Of a stretch of 64,000 nt of DNA, positions 1 to 11,250 are shown piece after piece. The first letter of the stretch is position 1, and each line of letters starts with the position of its first letter. The translations under genes were made by a program, and so were the position numbers. This stretch comes from Adiantum capillus-veneris (taxonomy: Eukaryota; Streptophyta; Polypodiopsida; Polypodiales; Pteridaceae), in assembly GCA_014529385.2 (NCBI GenBank), contig CM043942.1, forward strand, positions 106,628,141 to 106,692,140, in the 5' to 3' direction. The notes under the pieces are model-generated. The model did not search any database. It saw nothing but the letters and a program-made list of their open reading frames with translations, and was not told where the DNA came from.

Positions 1-1262
1 CCCACCTTCTTCTTCCTTCAGCTTGTACACCCATTCATTTTGAAGTTCCCGCTTACCTTTAGGCAACTCAACCAACTCCCATGTTTGGTTGCGCTGTAGT
101 GAGTCCATCTCCACTTGCATGCTCTTCGTCCATTCTTCTTTGGATTCATGTTGCATAGCTTCTTCGTATGATTCCGGCTCTCCAGAATCTGAGATCAAGA
201 GATGGTTGAAGGAAGGAACAAACCTTTCTGGAGGTCTACTTGCTCTTGTAGATCTTCGGGGAATAGGTTGAGGCTCCTCATTTGGTTGACGTTGTTGCAC
301 ATTGTCACCGTTTGCAGTCCTTGAGTCTTCACCATCCTCAAGCTCCATGTACTCATCACCTATTTCTTTTGTTTGTTTTCTTTCCAAGTAATCTTTGTAC
401 ATATTTTGTTCGTTAAAAATTACATCCCTACTCCTTAAGATTTTACCATCTTCAGGATTCCATAGGCGATACCCAAAGTCTCCTTCTCCATAGCCAATGA
501 AGAAACACTTTTTGGACTTTGCATCTAGCTTTGATCTTAGGCTTCGATCTATGTGCATGAAAGCCTCACACCCAAACACTTTGAGAAATGCATAATTCCC
601 CGGTTTACCTGTCCATGCCTCTTCCGGAACTCCCCCATCCAATGCCATTGAGGGTGACCGGTTGATTAAGTACACAGACGTACTTACAGCTTCCGCCCAA
701 AGCTCAAGCGGTAGGCCTGCATGTAGCCGCATGCTTCGTGCTCACTCCATGATTGTCCTGTTCATCCTTTCCGAAATCCCATTTTGTTGAGGTGTCCTTG
801 GGGTTGTCCTTTGCCTCCGAATGCCATTGCTAGCACAAAAGCTTTCAAAAGCTTGGCTGCAATATTCACCTCCATTGTCAGATCTGAGGCATTTAACCTT
901 GGTACCTGTTTCATTCTCTACAAAGGCTTTCCACCTTTGAAATATGGAAAATACATCGGATTTATTCTTCATGACATAAACCCATGTTTTTCTAGTCGCA
1001 TCGTCTATGAATGTGTTACATAGTACAATGAGCCACCAAGTGATGGTGTACTTGCAGGACCCCAAACATCAAAATGAACCAACTCAAGTTTTTTATTTTT
1101 TCTTTCATTTCCTGATTTTTGAAATTTTACCCTCTTTTGTTTACCATAAACACAATCTTCACAGAACTCTAAGTCCACTTCTTTCAAACCTGGTAGAAGC
1201 TTCTTTGTTTGAAGGATTTGCATTCCTTTGGCACTCATATGCCCAAGTCGGTAGTGCCACAC
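1..1262 (-). pseudogene. Ty1/copia polyprotein fragment (integrase to RT linker), frame-broken
   Basis: Reading the minus strand from 1262 gives a GAG-pre-integrase/integrase start (WHYRLGHMSAKG, then a CEDC pair). The integrase core follows, with [19 protein letters not shown] and [12 protein letters not shown], which supply the D, D and E positions. From 741 to base 1 the frame stays open through the end of integrase (FGCEAFMHID, KKCFFIGYG) and the acidic linker into the start of RT (NEWVYKLKEE). Breaks seen: a 2-nt shift near 1020 between YYVT and FIDD, and an in-frame TGA at 742-744. Gag and protease are absent; LTR-like sequence lies directly upstream. RT and RNase H would lie beyond the left edge. 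This is a dead, internally deleted copia copy. Confidence 0.93.
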
Positions 1263-1289
1263 CGCACTGTCAACTTATGTAGTTGCTGC

Positions 1290-1359
1290 ACAAGCTAAAT
1301 AGATTTTTGAGTAGATTACTTAATGGAGGGAAATAGATTTCACACACAAGAGATTATAG

Positions 1360-1402
<43 letters not shown>

Positions 1403-1980
1403 CACGATATACGTGGTTCACCCAATGTGGGCTATGTCCACGGGAAAGGAGCCACTCAATGGCTTTAGCACTTCAAAAGAAGAAGTAGTTTACAAAGGGA
1501 TTAAACCCTTGATAGAGCTCCCGCCTTGCTTCACTCTCACCACCTCACACTCACCTTGTTGCATCAACTTCACACTATAAAATGTGTGTAGAAATGGCCT
1601 CCTTTTATAGGCCAAAAGGGCTGCCCTCTCTTATGAGAGACAGCCATGTGTAGCCGCCCTTGTGCGAATAAGTCCAAATCGGACCCTCCAATCTGCCCAT
1701 GTGTGGCCGCCCTTGAGAAGACAAGTCCGCTTTTGAATTCGGCCACCGGCCACCGGCCATTGACTTCCGGCCACCGGCCATTGACTACCGGCCAACCGAC
1801 CGGTTGTTTTCCGACCACTTTCCGGCCGCCGTCTGGCCATAATATTCCGGCGAAAAGGAATATTCCGGTGAAACCGAGGCCTCTAAAGTTGCCCCTGATT
1901 CTTGTCCGTGAAAATTTTGGTTTCCGGTGAGTGATTTTCCTTCACGCACGATGGCTTCTCCTCATAATGGGGGCCTTACA
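1290..1980 (-). repeat. LTR-like sequence of the left copia element
   Basis: In minus orientation this starts TGTAAGGCCC at 1980 and contains a TATA-like stretch before the block ...GTGGACATAGCCCACATTGGGTGAACCACG and a GA/CT tract, an arrangement common in plant LTRs. It is homologous in the opposite orientation to 29057-29617, sharing the TGTAAGGCCC start, the 'AAAGCCATTGAGTGGC / GTGGACA.AGCCCACA' block and the CT tract. The inner end is unclear and no primer-binding site is visible before the integrase fragment, which fits an internal deletion. Confidence 0.65.
1363..1398. repeat. (GA)n microsatellite inside the LTR-like sequence
   Basis: Pure GA dinucleotides of about 36 bp. A CT tract occupies the equivalent place in the related copy at 29551-29613, so the repeat belongs to the element. 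Confidence 0.95.
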
Positions 1981-2269
1981 AATGTGCGCTTTTACCACAG
2001 AAAATTACAAGGGTAAATCAGGCTCCATACTTAACACTGCAACCTATGATGAGTACAACAATATCTTCATGTACCTCACTTTGTTGCAAACTAGAATGGT
2101 TGAGTTCCACAATGCAACATTTGAAGAGACTGCTGGCATTCTCAATTTTGTTTTCAAGCTAAATGAGTGTGAGATTCTTAAAGAGAAAAATCTAGAGCGA
2201 GTCACAATAACATTGATGAATAGAGCTCTTTCAAAATGCCCTCCTGATGATGATTCTTCATACTTCAGT
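1981..2269 (+). pseudogene. Unrecognised gene, 5' half, interrupted by the chromovirus
   Basis: An open plus frame runs from about 2000 (after a TTTTACCACAG-like splice acceptor) to the chromovirus start. It contains TENYKGKSGSIL, TYDEYNNIFMYL, FEETAGILNFVFKLNECE and KCPPDDDSSYFS. The frame stops making sense exactly where the LTR begins (TGTAAGG, 2270). It resumes in phase on the far side of the element at about 15080 with VQSETKIWWLGAFQ, if a 4-5 bp target duplication (TTCAG against TCAA/ATCAA) is removed. I do not recognise the family. The left end abuts the copia LTR at 1980, so this piece is trapped between two insertions. Function unknown. Confidence 0.55.
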
Positions 2270-2744
2270 TGTAAGGTTTCCAGTTTCCGAAACCTTAAAA
2301 ATTGTACAAAGCTTGCAAAACTTAATAAAAAAACACTATTGAAGGATTCCAAACACTATTAATTTTGGTATTTTTGGAATCATAAGCAGAGCTTTACTAT
2401 GTTTAGAAATTTTCAAAATCTGAATCTGATAAAAGTTGGAACAGTTACGGGTCCTGGAAAATTACAATAGAAATTCAATTAGTAACAAAAATTGGATGGT
2501 TCTAGTATTAATCATTAGCAAAGACTCTTTACACTAAGGTTCTAGAATTAGCTAGAAAATTTCAATTTTCATCATTAAGGATCTGCATAAATCAACCAAG
2601 TAAATTCTCGAGGGTATGGGGGGAGTGTGGAAGTTGGGGAAAGTTGCCAAGGACAATGATAGCTGAAAATGGCGCAAAATGCAAGCTGGGGGGCTGCTTG
2701 GAATGTGGGAAAACTGCCAAAAAGTGTCAGGTGCCCAGAAAAAG

Positions 2745-2759
2745 CTATAAAAGGATCCC
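2745..2759 (+). promoter_or_regulatory. Candidate TATA box of the chromovirus LTR
   Basis: GCTATAAAAGGATCC occurs in the 5' LTR and again at the matching place in the 3' LTR (near 11724). It lies about 475 bp into the LTR and is followed by a CT-rich stretch. This is the best TATA-like match in an otherwise AT-only LTR; the start site is inferred. Confidence 0.5.
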
Positions 2760-3099
2760 TTCTCTTCATTATTTCACAGACTCGGAGCCTTGATACTCTC
2801 TCTCTCATCTAGAGAGAACACTACGTAGAAACATTAGAGATTAATCTCTAATTGATTAACCTAAATGGTAATTAGCCTAATCCTTCTTAATTATCAAGGT
2901 TAGATTAAGCTATTTTGTTAATAAATCAAAAATTAGGCCTATGTATACCCATAAAACCTCTCTTAATTAATTAATCTCGGTTGATTATTATAATTGAACT
3001 TAGTAATACTAAGCTAATTATTTATCCTATCATATTAGGACTAAAATTGGCCAAATTAACCATGAATTAATGGTAAATATATTAATTAAGATTAGATTA

Positions 3100-4400
3100 A
3101 GTTGAAGTAATTATCAGAGATGAATTAGATAGTTATTAATCTAGGAAAATTATCCTATAATTTTATGAGTAGTTTTACTAATTAATTAGACATAATTACT
3201 CTGTTTTTTCACCAATTTAAATAGGAGAAATTAGTAAATGGATTTCAAATATTGTGATATATTTATCAGTGGTTAATTAGGTGTCTAAAAACCAGTGATA
3301 ACTAGGAAAATATCATAAAATTAATCTAGCTAATTACTTTAGCAGAAATACCTGTTTTTTGAGCAATTTAAATAGGGGAAATTAGTAAATGGATTTCAAA
3401 TGTTCTGATATATTTATCAGTGGTAAATAAGGTGTTAAATAACCCGTGAAAATTATGCAAATCTACGAAAATCAATCTAGCTAATTACTTTAGCAGAAAT
3501 ACCCTGTTCTTTGAGCAATTTAAATAGGGGAAATTAGTAAATGGATTTCAAATGTTGGGATATATTTATCAGTGGTTAATTAGGTGGTTAAAAACCCGTG
3601 ATAATTAGGAGAAGCTCATAAAATTAATCCAGCTAATTACTTTAGCAGAAATACTCTATTTTTTGAGTAATTTAAATAGGGGAAATTAGTAAATGGATTT
3701 CAAATGCTGTGATATATTTATTAGTGGTTAACTAGGTTTCTAAAAACCCGTGATAATTAGGAGAAGCTCAGAAAAATCATCTAGCTAATTACTTTAGCAA
3801 AAATACTCTATTTTTTGAGTAATTTAAATAGGGGAAAATAGTAAATAGATTTCAAATGCTGTGATATATTTATCAGGGGTTAATTAAATGTATAATAACC
3901 TGTCATAATTAGAAAAATCTCAGATAATTAATATAGCTAATTACTTTAGAAGAAATACTCTGTTTTTTAGTACTTTAAATAGGGGAAATTGGTAATTGGA
4001 TTTCAAATGCTCTGATATATTTATCAGTGGTTAATTAGGTGTTTAAGACCCTTTGATAATTAGGAGAAGCTCAAATAATAAAACTAGCTAGTTACTTAAG
4101 CAGAATTACTCTATTTTTTGAGTAATTTAAATAGGTGAATTTAGTAAATTGAATTCAATTGCTGTGATATATTTATCAAGGGTTAATTAGAGACTAAGGA
4201 ACCCGTGATAATTAGGGGAAGCTCAGATAATTAATCTAGCTAATTATTTTAGTAGGAAAACTCTGTTTTTTTAGACAAATTAAACAGGGGAAATTAACAA
4301 ATAGATTGAAATTGAATTGAGATATTTATCAGAGGTTTATTAGACCTCACGAAACTCGTGGTAATTATCCTACCATTAGAAAATTAGTTTAACAATATAT
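3100..4400. repeat. ~152-bp AT-rich tandem array inside the 5' LTR
   Basis: The core 'aatttaaatagg.gaaattagtaaatgg' recurs at about 3214, 3365, 3517, 3669, 3821, 3972, 4124 and 4276, a spacing of 151-152 bp. Each unit also carries 'gatatatttatcagtggttaatta', 'cccgtgataattagg' and 'agctaattacttta'. The copies differ from each other, so the array is old. The same array is in the 3' LTR. Confidence 0.95.
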
Positions 4401-4832
4401 CCCAGTGAAATTACTCTAATTTTTGGGAAAAATAAAAAGGAAAATATAGTAAAGTAAACCGAAAACCTTTGATATCAATACCAGAGAAGGAATATACCTT
4501 GAGGAATCTATGATAATTATCCTAACCTTATATAAATAGTTTAGGTACGTATTTTGGGTCAAAAGTAACCGATTTTTGTATATAATGGACAAGAAAAATT
4601 AGGAAATAAATTTATCTAATTGCCAAATAATTAACCGAGGTCCAAAATCCTTATTGAACGGTGGGAAAAAAATTACTTATAGCATAATTAAGTTATGGGA
4701 TGAGTAACCTATTAAATCGACCATTAAAGATCCCTATCTATTCCAAAAATCCTTATTTTTGGGTAAACAAGGAAAATAAAGGTTATTCAATTAATCTTCT
4801 AATGGATTAAGTCTTTTTATAAGGCTGCCGAA

Positions 4833-5027
4833 ATGGCTCCCAAGAGAACCAGGGGGAATCCTTTGACTGAAGAAGAAGATGTTAGTAACAAGCTCAACAA
4901 AGCAACTAATGATCATGAAGCAGGGCCTAGCCATAGGCCAACAGAGGAGAGTCTACGGGCACCTGCCCCACAGTACATGGACGATCAATCCCAGGTGGAT
5001 TTCTATTATGTCATTAATAGCTTTTAG
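4833..5027 (+). CDS. Small LTR-borne ORF, possible first exon of gag
   Basis: A 64-codon frame starting MAPKRTRGNPLTEEEDVSNK and continuing with a polar region (HEAGPSHRP, APQYMDDQSQ). The matching frame in the 3' LTR starts at 13813 with the same MAPKRT.GNPLTEEEDVSNK but is later shifted. The start and charged character resemble the N-terminus of a gypsy gag, and the main gag frame downstream (opening at 7019) has no convincing start of its own. Joining the two would need a splice from within the LTR, for instance near the CCCAG/GTGGAT site at about 4992-4997, to an acceptor such as ACTCAG near 6989. The splice is inference. It could also be a chance ORF. Confidence 0.4.
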   Translation: MAPKRTRGNPLTEEEDVSNKLNKATNDHEAGPSHRPTEESLRAPAPQYMDDQSQVDFYYVINSF

Positions 5028-6096
5028 AGTTTATTTTAAGTTAAGCATTGCATACGTAAGGTTAGGAAGGAAAAAAAACTGGAAGGTAACTTCCACGAAA
5101 CCCACGAGCAATGATTGTAACTAGGAAAGGAATAATTGGGTTATGACTGATTGAACTAGGAAAGAAATGTTTGACCATCCTTAAGACAGCTTGTCTCAAG
5201 ACACCTCTAATTCCTTGGAAATATTTTACTCCAAGTAATGAGTAATGATGGAGATACCATCATGGAGGAGTCGGTTACCTCGGCACATGTCGAGTCTTTA
5301 CCCCATGCTTGTTTATGTTTATGGATAGTACTTTTAAGTTTATCCTAGAGGAACCGCCCGGTTGTATGGGCAATTGGTTTTGGCGTATGGGCGCCCGGAC
5401 TTTGGGTGAAGACTTTTCCACCCCGGTTATATAAATAAGGAATGGGTGCTGTTTTTTCACCCTTGTATATGTGGTCTTGAGACAAGTTAGTACTGGTCAG
5501 TGATACTTTAAAAAGACAGTACCTTGTCTTAAATTTAAAGATGTCTGTTTTCTGAAAGAATGTCTTCGATACTGTTTTCAAAGGTTGTCTTAAGGAAATG
5601 CAGTTTGAAAAGTTAAAAAGGCATCATTGTTTTAATTGTGGAAAGAATGTGGTAGTAATTAAACAACAGTAGAATCATGTGTGAGTGCGGGGTGGTAAGT
5701 GGGGATTGACTAAGGTTATCAATCATGGACGGGTGGACCTGATTGGTCAGGTAACTATCCATTCCCGCGCACTAAAACATTTAGAAACTTCTTCACTTGG
5801 ACGAGGAATCCACCAGCGGCTGTGCCCTCACATATGCTAGGGGGAAAAAAGTGTTGGTTAAGCAAACCTCAATTCAAAGGATGAAGATATAGGGCTGGAA
5901 TTTTTTTATAGGGTCCCGTTTCCACTGCGAAACAGGACTGGGTCTCTTCTAGGACTATAAACCTAAACCATTGCCAATGGTAAGGGTGAATTCCCTGGAA
6001 TTTTTCTTGTTTAAAGACTTTGACTTTAGTAGGCCTAGAGACCTGTCAATGGTACCATTCCGCTTTTGGTGTCGGCGGGTTTGGGAACCTTATAAG

Positions 6097-6112
6097 TGGT
6101 ATCAGACAATGG
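6097..6112 (+). other. Primer-binding site of the chromovirus
   Basis: TGGTATCAGACAATGG lies two bases after the 5' LTR end. It resembles the plant tRNA-iMet complement (TGGTATCAGAGC...), with divergence after ten bases. Confidence 0.85.
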
Positions 6113-7018
6113 TTTAATAAGGTCCTGACCTTAGGAGGGTAAAAGTTGGGAAATAGGCACAAGTTGTATTGCATTTTTAATTATGGTATATTGTGAAATG
6201 AGAATTTCCCTATCAATACAGAAAACTATCCACCAAGCTTACCAAAAGTTTGTGATTTTCAACATCATGTTCGAGGCTGCTTGCAGCTCCAACAACTTTG
6301 TACTTCGCAAGAGCATCATGCAATTGTTAGATTTAACGTTTTCCCCTCCTCCTACATGGGGAATCAGTTGGTCATAGTTTGGCGGAATTTTTCTGATTGA
6401 TGCGGGACATTTAGAAGGGTTGACACTCAATCTAAAAAGACTCAAGTGGGCAGAAACACTTTGGACCATCGAATTTTCTTCTTTAGGGGGACTGAAGATC
6501 CAGATCAGACCATTGTTGTAGATGGGGTAGAAGTGTTACAGAATCAGTGGGTCTATGATCAGGTAGCCACAGTAATATACCCAGGTAGGATGAGGCCCAT
6601 GAGGGTAGGCCCAAGGTTTAGGGGACCAAAAGACGTCATCTTTTTTGATCCCCTGTCAAACCCACCAGTGGTAAAGAGGATGTTGATTTAGGGAATCACA
6701 CATTGTATATAGCATGAGTCCATCTTGTATATAGTATGAGCCCATCTTGTACATAGTATGAGTCAGTGTTGTATCAACCTTTGTATATACCATGGTTTTA
6801 TGACATGCTTGTGTAGTTAAATTGAAATGGTGATGATGATTATCAGATTTCTGTTTTTAGCATTTTAAAAAGTATATAAATTAGAGAACTGCATGACAAA
6901 ACAAAAGTAGTGTAATCACTAAAGCATTTTCATTAATTACAAACTCAGGGAATCACTAAAGCATTTTCATTAATTACAAACTCAGGGAATTGCCAAAAGT
7001 CTTTATACTCCCACCTAG
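6113..7018 (+). other. Chromovirus leader between primer site and gag
   Basis: About 900 bp with no recognisable gene. It holds an 81-codon frame at 6446-6691 (PDQTIVVDGVEVLQNQWVYD, PKDVIFFDPLSNPP) that I cannot assign, a three-fold 'ttgtatatagtatgag'-type short repeat near 6700-6770, and a direct duplication of 'gaatcactaaagcattttcattaattacaaactcag' at about 6914-6988. Confidence 0.6.
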
Positions 7019-7921
7019 GAAAAGAAACTACTGTTAAAACAAGTTCAACTCCCAACTTTTAAGGGAGAAGGAACCAATTTAGAACGTGATGCCGAAGCAT
7101 GGCTCGACGCCATGGATGATTATTTCTTGGCAGCACGAACTACTTCAGAGAATCAAGCAATGTTAGGAATTTTCCGACTCACCGGAGATGCCAAACTCTG
7201 GTGGAAACAATACTGTAGAGATAATCCTTCCATTAGTCCCTCTTGGGAAAGAATGAAGCAGTCAGTGAAAGAAAGATATCTTCCTCCAGCTCACCAAGCT
7301 ATCAAGATGAATGAGTTCTTCGTCCTCAAACAGTTAGGGCTTACTTTGGAAGAGTATTACACCAAATATGTGTCTTTACGACATTACGCACCACAAATGA
7401 CTATGGAACAACAGATTGCTCGCTTTTGTCAGGGTTTAAACAAACCCTTAAGTAACCGACTGGAAGCTATGACACCCACCTCTATTCAGGATGCTCTTCT
7501 AAGAGCTAAACCACTTGCAGCTGAAGGAAACCCTCCTGCCAGGAACTATTACAACTACAATAACTTTAGAGGAAGATCAAGGGGGAATTATAATCAAGGA
7601 GGTCAACAGAGGGCAGTGTCAGTTGTAGCCACTATAGAGAAAACTTTCTCGATTATCAGATGCTATGGATGCAATAGAATGGGACAGTACAGGAGTCAAT
7701 GTCCTGAGGGGCAAAATCCTCAAAGTGCTATCGGAACCACTTTTCAGAATCCAATAGGACAAGGAAATAATCAAAGAGGTAGAGTCAATAGAGGACGAGG
7801 CAGAGGAAGAGGTAGAGGAGCTAGAGCTTATGCTGCAGTAGGAGAGCCTACCTTGCAGGATGAGGAAGATGAAAGAGCTACTATTTTTGCCGCCATTGAT
7901 AACCCTGGAGCTCGGCAATAG
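7019..7921 (+). pseudogene. gag: Chromovirus gag (capsid and degraded zinc knuckle)
   Basis: Open frame from 7019, after a TAG at 7016-7018. First ATG is at 7112. The Ty3/gypsy gag core is recognisable: DAEAWLDAMDDYF, FRLTGDAKLWWKQY, LEEYYTKYVSLRHYAPQM and ARFCQGLNKPL. Near the C-terminus the nucleic-acid-binding knuckle reads CYGCNRMGQYRSQC, where the expected histidine of CX2CX4HX4C is tyrosine. An arginine/glycine-rich tail follows (GRGRGRGRG). The frame ends at TAG 7919-7921 and pol continues in the same frame, so gag and pol were one polyprotein. The knuckle substitution and the stop indicate loss of function. Confidence 0.9.
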
Positions 7922-10900
7922 TATGCTGTCATCCAAACCACTGCAAACAGAGAAGGTCAAAATTTTGAACTACTTATAGATTGTGGCAACACACACTCTT
8001 TTCTCTCTCCTAAATGTTTAAGGAAACTTAAATTGAACCAATATCCTACCAAGAAATTAGTAGTAGAACTAGCAAATGGGAAAGAGGTTCTATCTCAATT
8101 TACAGCTGGGAAAGTTGAGTTTGAACTAGGGGGAACCCTGACTTCATCTTACTTTTGAACTCTTCCAGTAGGAATCTATGATGGTATCCTAGGAATGGAT
8201 TTTCTAATCAAAAATCAAGCCCAAATTCACTGTGCTCAAGGGAACTTAACCTTCAAAAATCACTTAGGTGAAGAAACATTAGTACAAGGATTAAATGGGA
8301 AACCTAAGGCTCATTTAGTCAAGGCTAGTCGACTTCTGAAGGGGTTACGTAAAGGGCAACAGATCTTTGTAGTAAAACTTAATAAGGCAGATGATTCAAG
8401 GGACAACCCAACTCCAGAATGGCTTAAAGAATTTTCGGATATATTTTCGGAAGATCTTTCGTATTTACCTCCTCCCAAAGATATAGACCACGAAATTGAA
8501 ACCTTTCCAGGTAGTGAACCAATTTCAAAAAGACCCTACAAAATGTCCCTCCCTGAAGCTATTGAATTAAAAGAACAGCTTCGTCAGCTTATTGAGCAGG
8601 GATTCATAAGACCAAGCATTTCACCTTGGGGAGCACTTGTTCTATTCCAAAAGAAGAAGGACGGATCCTTACGTCTCTTCATTGATTATAGGGGGCTTAA
8701 CCAGGTATCAGTAAAGAATAAGTACCCCATTCCTCGCATCGATGAATTTCTTGATAGGTTACATGGAGCCAAGGTATTCACAAAAATTGATCTCAGATCA
8801 GGTTACCACCAAATCCGGATTAAGGAGGCAGATATTTACAAAACTGCTTTCAACACCCGGTATGGGCATTATGAATTCATAGTGATGCCTTTTGGTCTTA
8901 CGAATGCTCCAGCCACTTTTAACCGTCTCATGCAGGATATATTCAGAGAATATCTGTTGGTGTTTTTCGATGATATCCTGGTATATTCTAAGGATGAAAA
9001 AGAGCATGAATACCATGTACGTAAAGTACTCCATTTTCTACGCCAACATCAGTTATATGTCAAGATGAGTAAATGTGTGTTTTCCACGCGAGAAGTTAGT
9101 TATCTTGGTTTTATAATAAACCCTGAAGGAATTTCAGTAGACCCCTCAAAGATTAAAGATATAATAGACTGGCCACAACCCAAAACGGTCAGTGAGATTC
9201 GAGGATTTTTGGGCATTACACGATGGTATAGAATCTTCGTCAAAGATTATGCAGTTATTGCCGCACCCTTGACACAGCTACATTAAAAGACAGCCAAACT
9301 TACATGGGGAAAAGAACAGGAGGATTGTTTCTTCAAATTAAAACAAAATCTCACATCCGCTCCTGTACTCAAACTTCCTGACTTTACTCAAGAGTTTGAA
9401 GTAGCAACAGATGCTAGCGGTCTTGCTATAGGAGGAGTCTTAAACCAAGAAGGAAGACCAGTCACCTTTACTTCATGAAAATTAAGAATCCATGAGCTGA
9501 ATTATCCAACTCATGATCTGGAACTTCTAGCTATCATCCATGCTCTAAAACTCTGGAGGCACTATCTTCTAGGAGGAAAGTTTCAATTGATCACCGATCA
9601 TTAGAGTTTAAAATGGATTTTCTCTCGAGCAACACTCAACATGAGGCAGAGAAGATGGATAGAACTCTTACACGAATACGACTTTGAGATAAAATATAAA
9701 CCAGGGAAAGAGAATGTGGTTGCTGATGCTCTTAGCTGTAAGGTTTTTCTTGGGGCTATTTCCACAGTTGACAATCCAATCCTCAACAAGGTTAAGGAAG
9801 CTTCCCTGGAAGATAAGGATTATCAAAAACTTCTACAGGTTATCAATCAACAGGACCTAAAAGAGAAAGAGAAAGACAGAATCAAAGATTATTCACTGGA
9901 GGAGGGGCTTCTCTATTATAAGTATTGGCTTTACATTCCTAAAAATCCAACATTAAAGGAGTTAATCCTTTATGAAGGACATAACGCTGCAGTTGCCGGC
10001 CATCCTGGCTATGCAAAGACCCTTAATGTCATAAGGAAAAGCTATTTCTGGCCAGGAATGAAAGGAAATATACTTTGCTACATCAGACAATGTCTTTCCT
10101 GTCAAAGGATTAAGGCTGAACGAGTAATGATGCCGGGAAAACTTCAACCTCTGGACATTCCTCAAATGAAGTGGGAACTCATTAGCATGGACTTTGTAAC
10201 AGGCCTTCCCACTATTCAAGGGGTTTACGACTCCATTATGGTGGTAGTAGATATGTTGACTAGCGTCTTGATGCATGTAAAAACAACTTACATTGCATCA
10301 GACATAAGCCGTCTCTTTATCAAAGAGATCTTCAGATTACACGGGCTTCCTAAGAGAATAGTCAGTGACAGAGATGCAAAATTCACTTAAAATTTCTGGA
10401 AAGCTTTGTTTGAATCCTTAGGTACTCGGCTATGTTTCAGTACATCCTATCACCCCCAGACAGACGGCCAGACAGAAAGAGTGAACCAAGTTATTGAAGA
10501 CATCCTTAGACCCTATTGTGGTAGGGAACCACGGAAATGGATCCAATTTCTTCCTCTGGTGGAATTCACCTATAACTCTTCCTTTCATCAAAGCATTGGG
10601 ATGTCACCATTCAATGCTCTTTATGGGCATGAGTGTATATCACCCCTAAATTTTTCTGACCCTACTACAAGAGTAGAATCTTCAAAGCAAATGTTGGAGG
10701 AGATGGATGCCCAAACCAAAGCCATAAGGCAAGACATTCAGGCAGCCAAGGATCGCCAGAAACAGTATGTTGATCAAAAACGGTCTGATCGGGTTTTCAA
10801 ACAAGGAGATAAAGTATTCCTAAGGGTTCGGCCAAAAAGAAGCACTCTATCCTTGGGAAAATACAAAAAACTAAGCCCCAGATATTGTGGACCATATGAA

Positions 10901-11215
10901 GTGATTAAAGTAATCAGTGATCAAGCTTATAAAATAAAATTTCCTGAGCACCTCATGGTCCATAATGTATTCCATATCAGTCTTCTAAAACCTTACATCC
11001 CAAATCCAAATCATACTCTAGATGACGAACAAATTGTGATGCAGAAGCAAGGAATTCTTGAACTCCAACCAGATTGTATTCTCGACACTAGGGAAAGGAG
11101 TCTGAGAAACAGGGTTATCAAAGAATATTTGGTCAAATGGAAGGACTACCCTACCGAGGACGCCACCTGGGAGGATGAAGTATCCCTTCACAAGGATTTT
11201 CCCAATTTCGGTTGA
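7922..11215 (+). pseudogene. pol: Chromovirus pol (protease, RT, RNase H, integrase, chromodomain), several in-frame stops
   Basis: One continuous frame broken by stops at 8156-8158 (TGA), 9284-9286 (TAA), 9476-9478 (TGA), 9602-9604 (TAG) and 10388-10390 (TAA). Domains in order: aspartic protease (LIDCGNTHSFLSP, where DSG is expected; then ILGMDFL); RT from about 8500 ([35 protein letters not shown], catalytic FFDDILVYS); RNase H (TDASGLAIGG, ELLAIIHALKLWRHYL); integrase ([45 protein letters not shown]). It ends in a chromodomain ([19 protein letters not shown]), which places it among chromoviruses. The frame ends 35 bp before the 3' LTR. Confidence 0.95.
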
Positions 11216-11235
11216 GATGAGGACATCTCAAATCC

Positions 11236-11250
11236 TTAAGTTGGGGTGAT
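11236..11250 (+). other. Polypurine tract of the chromovirus
   Basis: TTAAGTTGGGGTGAT immediately precedes the 3' LTR at 11251. It is a short G-rich tract in the position where plus-strand priming occurs in LTR retroelements. Confidence 0.6.

Larger units (their letters stand above)
2270..6094 (+). repeat. 5' LTR of the chromovirus (3.8 kb)
   Basis: Matches 11251-15075 along its whole length with scattered substitutions and small indels. Notable parts in order: a region near 2620-2820 that probably carries the promoter (GCTATAAAAGGATCC near 2745-2759, a TATA-box-like start), an AT-rich ~152-bp tandem array (about 3100-4400), a short open frame starting MAPKRT at 4833, and a terminal block with direct CTTGTC/TTGTCTTAAG motifs near 5180-5600. 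At 3.8 kb it is long for a plant LTR. Confidence 0.93.

Noticed and set aside
1646-1930. Pro/Thr-rich 94-aa ORF
   Set aside because: It lies inside LTR sequence rich in GGCCACCGGCC repeats; frames are open on both strands from composition alone.
2044-2352. Minus-strand 102-aa ORF at the chromovirus left border
   Set aside because: It is the reverse of the better-supported plus-strand frame and runs across the LTR boundary.
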